Source: a virus. Taken from it: a stretch of DNA of 20,457 nt. The notes below the pieces were generated by a model, which made no database searches, was not told the DNA's origin, and saw nothing but the letters and a program-made list of their open reading frames with translations. Of this stretch, positions 8,576-18,133 are shown one piece after another. The stretch covers positions 1 through 20,457 of IMG/VR virus record IMGVR_UViG_3300042385_001322; one strand, 5' to 3'. Position 1 is the first letter of the stretch, and the number at the start of each line of letters is the position of its first letter. The position numbers and the translations under genes are program-made.

Positions 8576-11500
8576 TTATGCATAAGTCATAACTATTGAT
8601 AGCTCTAATGTTTGAATGTAAAAATAAAAAGAAGCGTCAGTATAAAGGTCCCTACTAAAAGGGGGCTTTCTAACAGCATAATGAGCAAAAGATAAATTTT
8701 TTATACTTCGAAATTTCCAAAAAGTTGCATTGTTTATTGAATCATTATTTGCATAAGTCTGCCGATAGGTGAAATAATTTGCATAAGGCAGGTCTTTTAA
8801 AGTTACTGTTATGTTGTTATTCCCAACTGTAAGTTCGGTTTTATCGACTTCACTATTAACGAAATTGTCTCCAAGAAAACAAAATATTTTTATATTCTTT
8901 TTCTCTTGAACATCGGGGATTGTTAATACAATTTTTAGATTTTCATTTTTTAATACTGGAACTCCATAATAGAAATTATGGCCCAGATTACCCACTCCAG
9001 TAAAAGTAGAAAACTCTGCCGCTGCTATAAAAGGAATGTCAATTACAGTCGGCTCTGGATTTATAGAAATTTGAATTTGAGAAGGAGTCAAAAACTGAGA
9101 GAAATTATTTGGAGGAGTAACATTTACGCAATTAAAAGCGCCGTTAAATAATCCTTTACTAACTTCATCTGTTAGAATGCTTCCATAAGAAGAACTGGAA
9201 GACAGAAAATAAAATTCTTTACTGAAATCAATAAATGCTTCTTTATTCGCTCCAAGAAAATTAGTATTTTGTATAATTCTTGTGATAGAAATATCGAAAA
9301 ACTCTTGTCTGTCTAAACCGAAGTCGCTTGTTTTAGCTCCAAATTTTACTTTATATTTATTATTGCCTACTTCTGCATCGATTGATTTTAATAAAACAGG
9401 GCTTTTATCATTTGTATTTGTCGCATCTAATTCTAAAGCTCTTGTAAAAATTTTATTCCCATTTAAAATATAAGCCCTTTTGCTAGGTTCAATTTTAACA
9501 TTTAAAGGGAAACTGCCCCCTGTCAAATCTCTATTTTGTAAAGAAAGCGCACAAAAAGAATTAGTAGCGGCTGGTTCTGATCCTATTACTTTATTGTCAA
9601 CATTATTAGCTGTTAAATTAGTAACCAAAGTAGGTTTATAAATTACGCTTTGTCTTGATAGTCTATAAAATGACTGATAATTTCTGCCAGTGTTATTTGC
9701 GGATAAAATGGATACTTGATTTTGAGTTAAAACGGTTTTATTAATTGAGAAATGAACGTAATTACCATTATTAGTTTTTAAAACATTTTCTAGTGAATAA
9801 GACAACGGCGTTGCATCAGATGCTTTGCTTATTTCTTTAGGTGGACTAATTAGCGGATAAGTAGTATTAATTTGACTTGCCGCGTCAATTGATTTAGAAT
9901 AATAATCTAAAATTTTTCTTGATGTTTCGTCAGAAGAATATTGCCAAGCGATCATAAAAGAATCTACGGCTATTAAAACGACTTTATAAGAGTCTAAATT
10001 AAAAGCTTTTCCACTATCATCTTGAACCTTGTCAAAATAAAAGATTGATTGATCTTTCGATATTTTTATAAAATGAGAATCAATTATTTCATCGTTTCCT
10101 TGTTTTATTGATTTTGGCTCTCCGTCATCGTCGTGAATTATGGAATATTTAGTAAAAGAAAAAGTTGTTTCTATAGGGGTTAGTAATAAATAAAAGAAAT
10201 TAACGAAATTATCTGAGAGTATTGGAACGTTAAAAACTAATCGACGCGAAGTGGTCCCATTAATTGGATATATTGCATATGTACCCCCGTTCAAGATTGC
10301 CTTTAAATACTCTATTATGTCTGCATCTTTATTGTCATAGGTTACTAATAGAAATCCTGCTTCTTGTTTAAAAGAATCAGATGTAGTTTTGAATCCTTTG
10401 TCTGTTAGCCCTCCTTTATCAATAGCTAAAGAAAAACTTCTATACCTACCAAAAGTACTCAAAGAGTTATAAAGATAACCGTTATCAGAGGCATTGTCAC
10501 TATCAAATGTTAAATATTCTGTTTGTGTTACAGGATCAAGAGCGGAATATTTTCCGAAAGCAGTCCCAAATGCCCCTTTACTATTTACTAATTCAGGGAT
10601 AATTACTACTCTATAAGGATAATCAATATTGTTAAAAACAACTTTATCTATAAAATTTAAAGGTATATTAAAATTAAGAGAACTTCCAATTACAGCAAAA
10701 TATTGATTTCTATTTAAAGCAATAGGATTGTCAAATTCGTATGTCACATTATTGACAATAGTTTGCGCTTTAATCACGTTTGTATAACTGATTTCTTGAA
10801 CAGGAAAAGCAGTTGTTTTTAAAGCGTCTGTGGAGTCTACAGCTTCAACATAAGAAAGAGGAGAAGAATTATTAATATTTACTCCATAAACTCTTATAAA
10901 ACCTCTTGCTTGACTTTTAGTTAATGTAGTTTTAGTAAAAGATTCATAAATATCTATTGAAACAAATTTAAAATTTGTGTCTTTATTCGGATCAAAGTCT
11001 GATTGATAGAAATTTTTTGCAAAAACTTTAAATCCTATAGTGCTATTTTTAATTGAAGAATCATAAAAAATGTCAAGCACTACGTTAGTCTCCTGCGAAG
11101 TGAATAAGGCTCTTAATGGAGCAGAGGCTTCTGGTGCTGGTGCTTTTGCGGGGGTAATATTTAATCCAGATTCTATCTGGGTATATTTTAAGTGATACAT
11201 TTGAGACGCTATAACTGTGTAGTTCGTCCCTTCAGTAGATTCTTGAATTCTGAAAATTCTATAAAAATCATAATCACTATCTGTAGTTCCGTTTAGATTT
11301 CCTGAATTTTCCAACGCCCAAGTTATTGATTTGGGAGACATTCCCGAAGCGCCTGTAAAATACGCTAAACCAGTTACATTAAGTCCAGAAGCCATTACTG
11401 GAGCTAAACCTGTGATTCTTATAGAATCATAATATTGACCAGTAATTAAGTTGCCGCTTCCTACTATAAATGAATTAGTAAGAGGTTTCCTATAATCATT

Positions 11501-14500
11501 ATAATCAAGATTACTAGTGACAATACTGTTCCCCGCTGTGTCTTTAAAACTAGGGTCTAAGTTGTACTTAGGAGAAACAATAGTAAATTTATAGTTCTGA
11601 TCACCAGAAAAATTGAAATCAAGTTTTCTGTCTAATGTTAGTGTCCCAGTAGTGACATTTATATCTCCAGAAATGTTTATATTACTTAACCGCCCCCCTA
11701 CTGTTTTATGCTTCTTGTAATAATCATGAACTTTTATCACATCTCCGGGTTTTAAATAAACAGATTCTGGACCTGCTTCAAAAGATACGGTTTCCGTTTC
11801 GTTATATTCAGAAGCTAATAACCATCTTCCTAATCGTTGGGCTTGTCCTCTACTAGTGCATCCAAATGCTGTTAATTCAGTTTCTTTAAATCCGAATTTT
11901 CTAAATGCTTCAATATTTTCCACATATTCTACTGCTGGTTTATAAAAATTATTTTTATCAATATATCTAATATAAACAGCAGAGTTTCTGTCTTTTAGTG
12001 AAGTAGATTCATAATTAAAATTACCATCCGTTACGTTCGAATTAGTAAAAGAATAAACAGGAGTGTTTTCTGGCATGTCATTTATTGTATAAATAAATCC
12101 ATTTGAATAATAGAACATACCTCTAAAGACAGAAGCCATGTCGGCTAATACTTTAAGAGCGTCTTCTTGACTTTGAAGATAAACATTACAAGAGAATCTG
12201 GGTTCGACTCCTCCAAAACCATCTGCAACGAGTTCATCGCAATATTTGGCTATTTGATAAAGCGACCATTTATCTACATCAGCTTCAGAAACATAGTTCC
12301 CTGCCCCGTATCTTTTATTAGTTAATAGATCATAAAAACACCAAGCAGGATTGTCTGTCCATTCTTTATCTTCTTTAAAAGTCCCGTCCCAATAATCGTT
12401 TGACGAAGAATAAGGTAAAACTCCTGCTGTGTCATAAACGCTAATTTTTTTAGAATATCCTTCTGAAATTATGCCTCCTGAAAAAGCTTTTGATAAAGAA
12501 ATTCTGTCAAAAGAAATTTGATTTACTTTAATACTGTCTGCGTATCCTACAAAAGTATCTTTAAAAATTTCTATCTTTTTGTTGTTAGTTATGAAATAAG
12601 AAGGAATAAATGGCCCAGTTTTATCGTTTGCTGCATCGTATATTTGAGCAGCGCTTAAGGGAAGTAAAACGACTGTTTGGTTTTGTTCAAGGGTAACAGA
12701 ATTTGATAAAAAAGTTTGATCTATTCTTAATCTGTTATATGCTTGTAATTGATTTTGAGTGTCTCCTTTTAGTCGCAGTAAAGCTGCTCTCTCTAATAAA
12801 TTGTCAGTTCTCTTGTTGAAATCCAAAGGCCTTATTGCATTTCCAATACAAAGCGTTTGGTAAGCATTGTAATCGTCAATATTTATATTACATTGAATTT
12901 GCTTCTCTGAATTTAACAAAACATCTATTTCGGCGTTTAGTATATTGGGGAAAAATTCTTTACTTAAAGATTTCCCGATGTACCAACCACCACCCGTAGC
13001 TAGGAAAGTTTTCGTGGTGCCATAAAAGTATTTATAACAAGTAGCAGCAAGATTGTCTATTTGACTATTATAAAGGGAGTCTTCCTTGAATGATACTCCT
13101 TGTATTAAAAGAGAGGGAAGCCCCTTGACTGATGCTTCTAGTTTACCGGCTTGATCCCTTAATTGTGGTTTTTGTGTATCAACAAGGGGAGTTTTATCCC
13201 AAGTTTTGTCATTAAGATTTATATTTGCTACGACCCTCGCGACTTCATTAAATGTCACTTTCGGGTTTACTACTTTTGGTAAGATGGATAAAGTAATTCT
13301 TGTAAAAGTGTTTTTTAATTTAGTTGTCGAGTACTTGCTTGTGTTTAGTTGTTTTGTTATGGTATATATTTTGCCATCATTTGGAGAAATAATTTTAAGT
13401 ATTAAGCTTACAACCTCTCCATTTATAGCCATAGAAAGATTAAATTGCTCCTCTCTATTAATTAAAGAATAAGTTCCAGCATAAGAAATATCTTTTAATT
13501 TAATAAAAAAGTCACAATAACACCCAGAAAACCCTTGATCTTTTAAATAACCTTTTTCACTAGTAACCTGTAAGTTCCTAGTAGGTATTAAATCCATTTG
13601 GTAATATGGATTATTAAAGAAGTTTATATTTTGATCTCCGCCTTCATATTTGAAAGCTTTTGTTGCCTGTCCATTAGCGCAAAGAGTTTTTAATGGTATT
13701 GATATGGAGCTACTTAAAGGTATATCAAAAACATTAGGATTAAATGCTTGAGGGATAGCCGAGCTTGAAATAGAAGTTATATTCTGAACCAAAACATTCC
13801 ATTTTTTATTCAACCAATTTCTAACAGAAATGCTTTCTGATGTAGCTAATTTTCGATTATAAACTAGAACTTCAAAAACTGTGCATTTACTATTAAGCGA
13901 GACATTATGATTTATTGCTAGACCCAATAATGGTAGGACACTTACAGTATTCCTCTGGGTACTGCGAATAGTATTCTGCCAAAATACTGTATAAAAAGAA
14001 GTTTTATCTTGAGTGAGCCCTATGATATAAGTAGTTGGATCATTTGTGTCGCCCCAATAATTGGAGCGACTAGAAAATTTAGGTATGTTACTTTGCGTTT
14101 GCGGCATGTCAAGATTTGTGTTACCCGCTGCGAAGTAGCGATTAATTTTCTGTGTTTGCCCGAAAATATAGTGTTGAACAGGAAAAGAAGCTAAAATAGA
14201 ATTTCTTTCAGTATTTAGAGCGCTAGAATGCCATTTACATACAATGAAAACAGTAAAATCATCCTTACTAATGGCCTCAGTACTATCTGCGTTACCAATG
14301 AATTTAACTTTTTGAGTAGTCTCAAATGTCACTCCATAATTTCCATTGGGGCTTTGCTCTGAGTGGCTTGATCCATATTTTGGTCTAGCGGTAGTTCCAG
14401 CAGGGGCTGCGTAAGTTCCATTTCCTAAGACACATTTTATGGTTCCAGCTACGGTATTGGGCCAACTAGTTACCTCTCCTGCCGAAGTAGTTAAGGAAGG

Positions 14501-15901
14501 ATTGCTCGCATCAAATTGAGCAATTAACCCATCTGTAATTGGAGGATTGACATTGTCGGCATTTACATAATTACCATTTTCTCCTAAAAAGAAATCTTCT
14601 GTTGTTTCTCCGTCTGTTTTTGAAATTGTTGTTGTAATGGTCGGCGCAAGTGGAGTAGTTATGCCATAAGTTTTTGTTATTGGATTATAATTAAAAGGAA
14701 CTTTGACTTTTAATAAGTTAACATCATATGATCTTTCTGGTATTTTAGAAAAATATCCAGCGTTAAATTTAGAAGTAACAATTGCAGAATTAGTATATCT
14801 AAACGAAGAAGAGTATGTTTCAGTAATGCTTTCTAAACTTATAAAAGATGCTCTTGCTGAAAAAGTGTCTTCTGGAGTGATTTTTAATACTGTAATATCC
14901 CAACCTGCCCAATTTTGGTCTTCATTTAATCCAGAAAAAACATTAGATGTGTTTAAAATGATTTGCTTAGAATAGCCTTGAGTTACTTTTCCATCGGATT
15001 CTATTTCGAATAATTTAGGGACGTTGTCTACGTCAATTACTAAATTTTGATTGTCTTTAATTATTGTAGCAGTATTCGAAGTTAAATCAAGTGTTGGAAG
15101 ATTAGCGTTATATCCTTCATTGTAAATTGGAGAGATTTTAATTCTTATTTTGAATTTATTTCGTATAACAGACCCAGCACCAGCGACTATAGCGTCGAGA
15201 TTTCCATCTTCGGTTTCTCTTCCTGTGCGGGTTAATTTAAAATCAGTTGCCGTTGCTGATTCAACTCCTTCTATCTTTATTTTCCCATCCCTTACTTCCG
15301 TTAAATCTTGGTATTTCAAAGTCACATAAAGAGAAGATATTCTAAAATTTAAACTTATTTTTTTACATTCTTTATTTAATATGCGGTAAGTCCTTTGGTA
15401 ATCAAGGACTTCATCTGTTGTCCTAGCTAGTTGATTTGGGCCTCTTAATCTTTCTCCTATGGAGCGAATATAAGATACGCTATCGAAACCTTGATCTAAT
15501 GAAGTGCCTTCTGGAGTTCCATTAGTTACTTGGACATTTATTTGTTGAAAATTGTATTTTTCTTGGCTGTCTAAAAGAGGAGTTTGGTTCCACTGGATAG
15601 ATCTTAAATATTTAGATTCACTGTTCTCTCCTACTACAGAAGAGTATTCATTATAAATAACTTTTTTAAATCCTAAATCGCCAACTTGACCAGAATATAA
15701 ATACTGCCCTTCAAGAAGTCCACCGATTGGCCCTTCTGATAAAAGATCTTTTACTTTTGCAAATTGGTACACTCCATAAGGCTGTCCGTTATATACAAAT
15801 CCTTCAACGTCTTCATAAGCGGCAGTTGGTTGTGGCGATTGCGAACCACCGCCTCCACCGCCAAAGCCTTTTATGTATTTAAAATCTTCAAAGTTATTCA
15901 T
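8576..15901 (-). CDS. Tail tip attachment / host specificity protein, lambda gpJ type (giant)
   Basis: This is the central tail tip protein that anchors the tip complex and contacts the receptor. The N-terminus has a Gly-rich run (about 14-20), then K-D-L-L-S-E-G-P-I-G-G-L (about 52-63) and Y-N-F-Q-Q-I-N-V...N-G-T-P, both typical of gpJ. The conserved core runs from about 985 to 1400: W-D-G-T-F (W1171), D-G-F-G-G-V-E-P-R-F-S-C-N, F-R-G-M-F-Y-Y, G-C-T-S-R-G-Q-A-Q-R-L-G-R-W (C1348) and P-G-D-V-I-K-V. A LamG-like domain is inserted at about 457-703, with further beta-rich sequence to about 985. A fibronectin type III-like segment lies around 1508-1590. The last 850 or so residues are beta-rich and unrecognised, probably shaft or receptor-binding. 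At 2,441 residues it is about twice lambda gpJ. The start follows the gpI stop by 3 bases, with an A-rich leader and no clear Shine-Dalgarno sequence. Confidence 0.95.
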   Translation of the reverse strand: MNNFEDFKYIKGFGGGGGGSQSPQPTAAYEDVEGFVYNGQPYGVYQFAKVKDLLSEGPIGGLLEGQYLYSGQVGDLGFKKVIYNEYSSVVGENSESKYLRSIQWNQTPLLDSQEKYNFQQINVQVTNGTPEGTSLDQGFDSVSYIRSIGERLRGPNQLARTTDEVLDYQRTYRILNKECKKISLNFRISSLYVTLKYQDLTEVRDGKIKIEGVESATATDFKLTRTGRETEDGNLDAIVAGAGSVIRNKFKIRIKISPIYNEGYNANLPTLDLTSNTATIIKDNQNLVIDVDNVPKLFEIESDGKVTQGYSKQIILNTSNVFSGLNEDQNWAGWDITVLKITPEDTFSARASFISLESITETYSSSFRYTNSAIVTSKFNAGYFSKIPERSYDVNLLKVKVPFNYNPITKTYGITTPLAPTITTTISKTDGETTEDFFLGENGNYVNADNVNPPITDGLIAQFDASNPSLTTSAGEVTSWPNTVAGTIKCVLGNGTYAAPAGTTARPKYGSSHSEQSPNGNYGVTFETTQKVKFIGNADSTEAISKDDFTVFIVCKWHSSALNTERNSILASFPVQHYIFGQTQKINRYFAAGNTNLDMPQTQSNIPKFSSRSNYWGDTNDPTTYIIGLTQDKTSFYTVFWQNTIRSTQRNTVSVLPLLGLAINHNVSLNSKCTVFEVLVYNRKLATSESISVRNWLNKKWNVLVQNITSISSSAIPQAFNPNVFDIPLSSSISIPLKTLCANGQATKAFKYEGGDQNINFFNNPYYQMDLIPTRNLQVTSEKGYLKDQGFSGCYCDFFIKLKDISYAGTYSLINREEQFNLSMAINGEVVSLILKIISPNDGKIYTITKQLNTSKYSTTKLKNTFTRITLSILPKVVNPKVTFNEVARVVANINLNDKTWDKTPLVDTQKPQLRDQAGKLEASVKGLPSLLIQGVSFKEDSLYNSQIDNLAATCYKYFYGTTKTFLATGGGWYIGKSLSKEFFPNILNAEIDVLLNSEKQIQCNINIDDYNAYQTLCIGNAIRPLDFNKRTDNLLERAALLRLKGDTQNQLQAYNRLRIDQTFLSNSVTLEQNQTVVLLPLSAAQIYDAANDKTGPFIPSYFITNNKKIEIFKDTFVGYADSIKVNQISFDRISLSKAFSGGIISEGYSKKISVYDTAGVLPYSSSNDYWDGTFKEDKEWTDNPAWCFYDLLTNKRYGAGNYVSEADVDKWSLYQIAKYCDELVADGFGGVEPRFSCNVYLQSQEDALKVLADMASVFRGMFYYSNGFIYTINDMPENTPVYSFTNSNVTDGNFNYESTSLKDRNSAVYIRYIDKNNFYKPAVEYVENIEAFRKFGFKETELTAFGCTSRGQAQRLGRWLLASEYNETETVSFEAGPESVYLKPGDVIKVHDYYKKHKTVGGRLSNINISGDINVTTGTLTLDRKLDFNFSGDQNYKFTIVSPKYNLDPSFKDTAGNSIVTSNLDYNDYRKPLTNSFIVGSGNLITGQYYDSIRITGLAPVMASGLNVTGLAYFTGASGMSPKSITWALENSGNLNGTTDSDYDFYRIFRIQESTEGTNYTVIASQMYHLKYTQIESGLNITPAKAPAPEASAPLRALFTSQETNVVLDIFYDSSIKNSTIGFKVFAKNFYQSDFDPNKDTNFKFVSIDIYESFTKTTLTKSQARGFIRVYGVNINNSSPLSYVEAVDSTDALKTTAFPVQEISYTNVIKAQTIVNNVTYEFDNPIALNRNQYFAVIGSSLNFNIPLNFIDKVVFNNIDYPYRVVIIPELVNSKGAFGTAFGKYSALDPVTQTEYLTFDSDNASDNGYLYNSLSTFGRYRSFSLAIDKGGLTDKGFKTTSDSFKQEAGFLLVTYDNKDADIIEYLKAILNGGTYAIYPINGTTSRRLVFNVPILSDNFVNFFYLLLTPIETTFSFTKYSIIHDDDGEPKSIKQGNDEIIDSHFIKISKDQSIFYFDKVQDDSGKAFNLDSYKVVLIAVDSFMIAWQYSSDETSRKILDYYSKSIDAASQINTTYPLISPPKEISKASDATPLSYSLENVLKTNNGNYVHFSINKTVLTQNQVSILSANNTGRNYQSFYRLSRQSVIYKPTLVTNLTANNVDNKVIGSEPAATNSFCALSLQNRDLTGGSFPLNVKIEPSKRAYILNGNKIFTRALELDATNTNDKSPVLLKSIDAEVGNNKYKVKFGAKTSDFGLDRQEFFDISITRIIQNTNFLGANKEAFIDFSKEFYFLSSSSSYGSILTDEVSKGLFNGAFNCVNVTPPNNFSQFLTPSQIQISINPEPTVIDIPFIAAAEFSTFTGVGNLGHNFYYGVPVLKNENLKIVLTIPDVQEKKNIKIFCFLGDNFVNSEVDKTELTVGNNNITVTLKDLPYANYFTYRQTYANNDSINNATFWKFRSIKNLSFAHYAVRKPPFSRDLYTDASFYFYIQTLELSIVMTYA
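13793..14533 (-). other. LamG / concanavalin A-like domain inserted in the gpJ homologue
   Basis: Residues about 457-703 of the gpJ homologue open with D-G-L-I-A-Q-F-D-A-S and T-S-W-P-N. They continue through F-T-V-F-I-V-C-K-W, and close with F-E-V-L-V-Y-N-R-K-L-A-T-S-E-S followed by W-L-N-K-K-W-N-V (W701). Opening 'L..W.DAS', closing 'E.L.YNR.L...E' and terminal 'L..KW' are hallmarks of LamG_3-type jelly-roll domains, which often bind carbohydrate. The insertion separates the N-terminal attachment part from the conserved core. The binding role is inferred from the family. Confidence 0.75.
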
Positions 15902-15904
15902 TTT

Positions 15905-16642
15905 TTATATGTAGTTAATTGAGTCTTTTACATCTGCTGCTGTTGATTTAGTGTCCATTTCAACATTGTTAACGGATACTTCAACTGTTTGAGATCCAAT
16001 TTTCATTCTACCGTATCCAATTGGAACAGGTCCGCCTTCTCCAATAACATTAGAAGGTCCATCAAATAAGTAACTTGGCTTGCTGCCGTCTTGTTGAATT
16101 TTTCTAAAGTCTTCAAATTTTGGAGGAGACATCATTAACAAAGTAACGCCTGTTACGGCTAATCCGATACCTGCTCCAATTAATGCGGCAGACAAAACAG
16201 TTGCACCTGTTCCTCCTGCGGCTCCTGCCATGCCAAGAAATGTAACTCCCCCTGCTGCTCCAATACCTGTTGCGATTAGTATAACGCCCAACACTAAGGC
16301 TAGTATTCCTTTGGTGCTACTGTTACCGCCTCCACCAGCACCTTTAATAATAGGCACAATATCTAAAGTCTCTAATTTCTCATTTATCATTACTAATTCA
16401 GAGTTAAGAATAGACTCTGGTTTTTCTAGAGAAATATTTTCTGGATTCATTATCTCTCTTTTATTAACAATCACCTTATACTCTACGCTTTTTTCTGCTG
16501 CTCCAATTAGATATTCCAGTAGCTTACCCTTGGACAAAACTTGGATAGCTCGCAATGCTTCCTTTATAGAATTTACTTTTAAACTCCAATTTTCCCTTCC
16601 TACATATTCTGCTATTTCTCCGTGTAAAGTAACGTTAGTCAT
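15905..16642 (-). CDS. Tail assembly protein, lambda gpI type
   Basis: This 245-residue protein is needed for tail tip assembly in lambda-like phages and is usually encoded between gpK and gpJ, as here. The N-terminal part (1-100) resembles the ubiquitin-like gpI domain, beginning V-T-L-H-G-E-I-A-E-Y-V-G. A Gly-rich linker follows (101-107), then two hydrophobic Gly/Ala-rich segments at about 112-145 and 148-172 that look membrane-compatible. The C-terminal part has S-Y-L-F-D-G-P (190-196), E-G-G-P-V-P-I-G-Y-G-R-M (202-213) and I-G-S, the typical gpI ending. It overlaps the upstream peptidase gene by 8 bases and is preceded by a GAGG-type ribosome site about 11 bases before the ATG. Whether it enters the mature virion or acts only in assembly cannot be told here. 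Confidence 0.9.
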   Translation of the reverse strand: MTNVTLHGEIAEYVGRENWSLKVNSIKEALRAIQVLSKGKLLEYLIGAAEKSVEYKVIVNKREIMNPENISLEKPESILNSELVMINEKLETLDIVPIIKGAGGGGNSSTKGILALVLGVILIATGIGAAGGVTFLGMAGAAGGTGATVLSAALIGAGIGLAVTGVTLLMMSPPKFEDFRKIQQDGSKPSYLFDGPSNVIGEGGPVPIGYGRMKIGSQTVEVSVNNVEMDTKSTAADVKDSINYI

Positions 16643-17381
16643 AAAGATTATGCCTCATTATATAAATTACCCATTTTTTGTGTTGGTTAGAAAGCTTTTC
16701 GGTAAGAGAAGGTTTATTTCCGGGATGATGCAAAATCATGTCTTCTCCAAGATAAACGGCGCAATGAATTGGGAAATCGAACCTTTTTGTTCTCATTATT
16801 AAAACATCGTTCTTTCTAAAATTAGGAACTTGCCTGAATCCATTGTATTCAAAGTACCTCTTTAAATAGTCGTCTTTATCTTTTAAAGCGGCTTCTTCGT
16901 CTAGAAGTCTTTTGCTTGCTGTTTTATTGTACTCTTCTTCAGAAACATTATTTTTAAGAATTTCTAACTCTGGACAAAGATGGAGATTCAAATCGTGCGC
17001 GTAATAGTCTCTAACCAACCATAAACAATCTGCAAAGCCTAAAAGAAAAGGTCTTCCTGTGTATTGAATTTTATAACTATTTGGATTATAGGTGTAGAAA
17101 GATCCGCTTTGCTTATTGTAGACAATGCATGGTAATCCCAATCTTTCAGATACAATTATATCTACTTCTGAAATAGCATCAAAATTAATATGAGAATGAT
17201 AATAGGCAGCAACATTAGACTGACCGTCAAAATTCATCATAAATTCAGTAGCTGAATTAATCAGATTTTCTGTCTTTTGTATGTCTAATCCAGACTCTGA
17301 ATGTACGAGAAGCCCACATACTTCATTATTAGAAGTATTAGCGTGTTCAATAATTTTGCTTTTAATCTCTTCCGTTAGCAT
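16635..17381 (-). CDS. Tail tip peptidase with JAB/MPN and NlpC/P60 domains, lambda gpK type (copy 1)
   Basis: This 248-residue protein has two enzyme domains. The N-terminal JAB/MPN metalloprotease-like domain (1-100) keeps the zinc-binding pattern: E20, then H62-S-H64, then S71-x-x-D74. The C-terminal NlpC/P60-like domain (about 113-245) has D-C-L-W-L-V with the candidate nucleophile C119, H206 in I-H-C-A-V-Y-L-G and H-H-P near 218-220. Lambda gpK has the same architecture and acts in tail tip assembly, with possible peptidoglycan cleavage at entry. A good AAGGAG ribosome site stands 9 bases before the ATG. The start overlaps the end of the preceding paralogue by 7 bases, which favours translational coupling. 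All expected catalytic residues are present, so it is probably active. Confidence 0.93.
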   Translation of the reverse strand: MLTEEIKSKIIEHANTSNNEVCGLLVHSESGLDIQKTENLINSATEFMMNFDGQSNVAAYYHSHINFDAISEVDIIVSERLGLPCIVYNKQSGSFYTYNPNSYKIQYTGRPFLLGFADCLWLVRDYYAHDLNLHLCPELEILKNNVSEEEYNKTASKRLLDEEAALKDKDDYLKRYFEYNGFRQVPNFRKNDVLIMRTKRFDFPIHCAVYLGEDMILHHPGNKPSLTEKLSNQHKKWVIYIMRHNLYD

Positions 17382-18133
17382 ATTTGATTACTCCTTATGA
17401 AGCAATAGATTCTTCTTTTCTCTGCGTCTGTGAGCTTTTCAATGATTGATTTTTTATTTCTTGGTTGGTGTAAAATGTGGTTTTGCCCAAGATAAATGCC
17501 AAAGTGTGAAGGGTAATTTTCTAGGTATTTGAATACAATGATATCATGTTTTCTGGCATTTTCTATTCCTTCGATCTTAACGAAATTTTCTTTTTCAAAG
17601 AATTTATCAAAATTTTGCGAGTCGCAAAACTCTGCTAATTTATTTTTTACAAACTCTGGATAATCCTTATCCCAATCTGCTGTTCTTTCATAATGGAAAA
17701 TCTTAATACCGAATTCTTCATTGTAATAGTTTTCTACTATTGATAAGCAGTCAGATACCCCAATTACAAAATCTTTATCAACGTATTTATTATAGTAATT
17801 TTCTGGAGAATACTCTTCAAAAGAATCACTTTTTAGTATATAAACTATGTTTTTTAGGTTAAGCTTGTGGCTTATCTGCTTGTCTAGCTCTGAGAAAGAG
17901 TTGTCTTGTATGCAGTGAGAATGATAAATCCCAACAATTTTGCCATTCATTGCCGCCTTTAAGTAATCTAGGTGACATACAACAAATTCATTTTCCTTAT
18001 CCTGAGCTATATTCTTACAAGGAAAAGATTCTAGTATATTCTTTTTATTTAGAAGCAGAAGACCGCAACATTCATCTGGGTTTTCCTTTAATGAATGAGC
18101 TTTTATTTTTGCTTTTATTTCGTCGCAAATCAT
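17375..18133 (-). CDS. Second JAB/MPN + NlpC/P60 tail tip peptidase, lambda gpK type (copy 2)
   Basis: This 252-residue paralogue of the neighbouring downstream gene has the same two-domain layout. The JAB motif is complete: E21, H71-S-H73, S81-x-x-D84. The NlpC/P60-like part has S-D-C-L-S-I-V with the candidate nucleophile C129, H210 in S-H-F-G-I-Y-L-G and H222 in L-H-Q-P. The two proteins align along their length but have diverged widely, so the duplication is old or one copy came from another phage. The start codon shares one base with the gpL stop (TAATG), and GAGGAG lies just upstream. Lambda has one gpK; two intact tandem copies are unusual. A split role, such as maturation versus wall lysis, is possible but not shown. 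Confidence 0.93.
   Translation of the reverse strand: MICDEIKAKIKAHSLKENPDECCGLLLLNKKNILESFPCKNIAQDKENEFVVCHLDYLKAAMNGKIVGIYHSHCIQDNSFSELDKQISHKLNLKNIVYILKSDSFEEYSPENYYNKYVDKDFVIGVSDCLSIVENYYNEEFGIKIFHYERTADWDKDYPEFVKNKLAEFCDSQNFDKFFEKENFVKIEGIENARKHDIIVFKYLENYPSHFGIYLGQNHILHQPRNKKSIIEKLTDAEKRRIYCFIRSNQIC

Noticed and set aside
8576-9300. Possible diversity-generating retroelement variable region at the gpJ C-terminus
   Set aside because: No C-type lectin-like ending, no adenine-rich template repeat and no reverse transcriptase in the window.
14703-14975. Open frame of 90 codons on the + strand within the gpJ gene
   Set aside because: It is antisense to gpJ coding sequence with no recognisable motif or ribosome site; likely a by-product of the AT-rich composition.
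16230-16802. Open frame of 190 codons on the + strand opposite the gpI and gpK copy 1 genes
   Set aside because: It lies antisense to two well-supported genes with conserved motifs, and its Pro/Ile/Ser-rich product mirrors the Gly/Ala-rich gpI sequence. No family resemblance.
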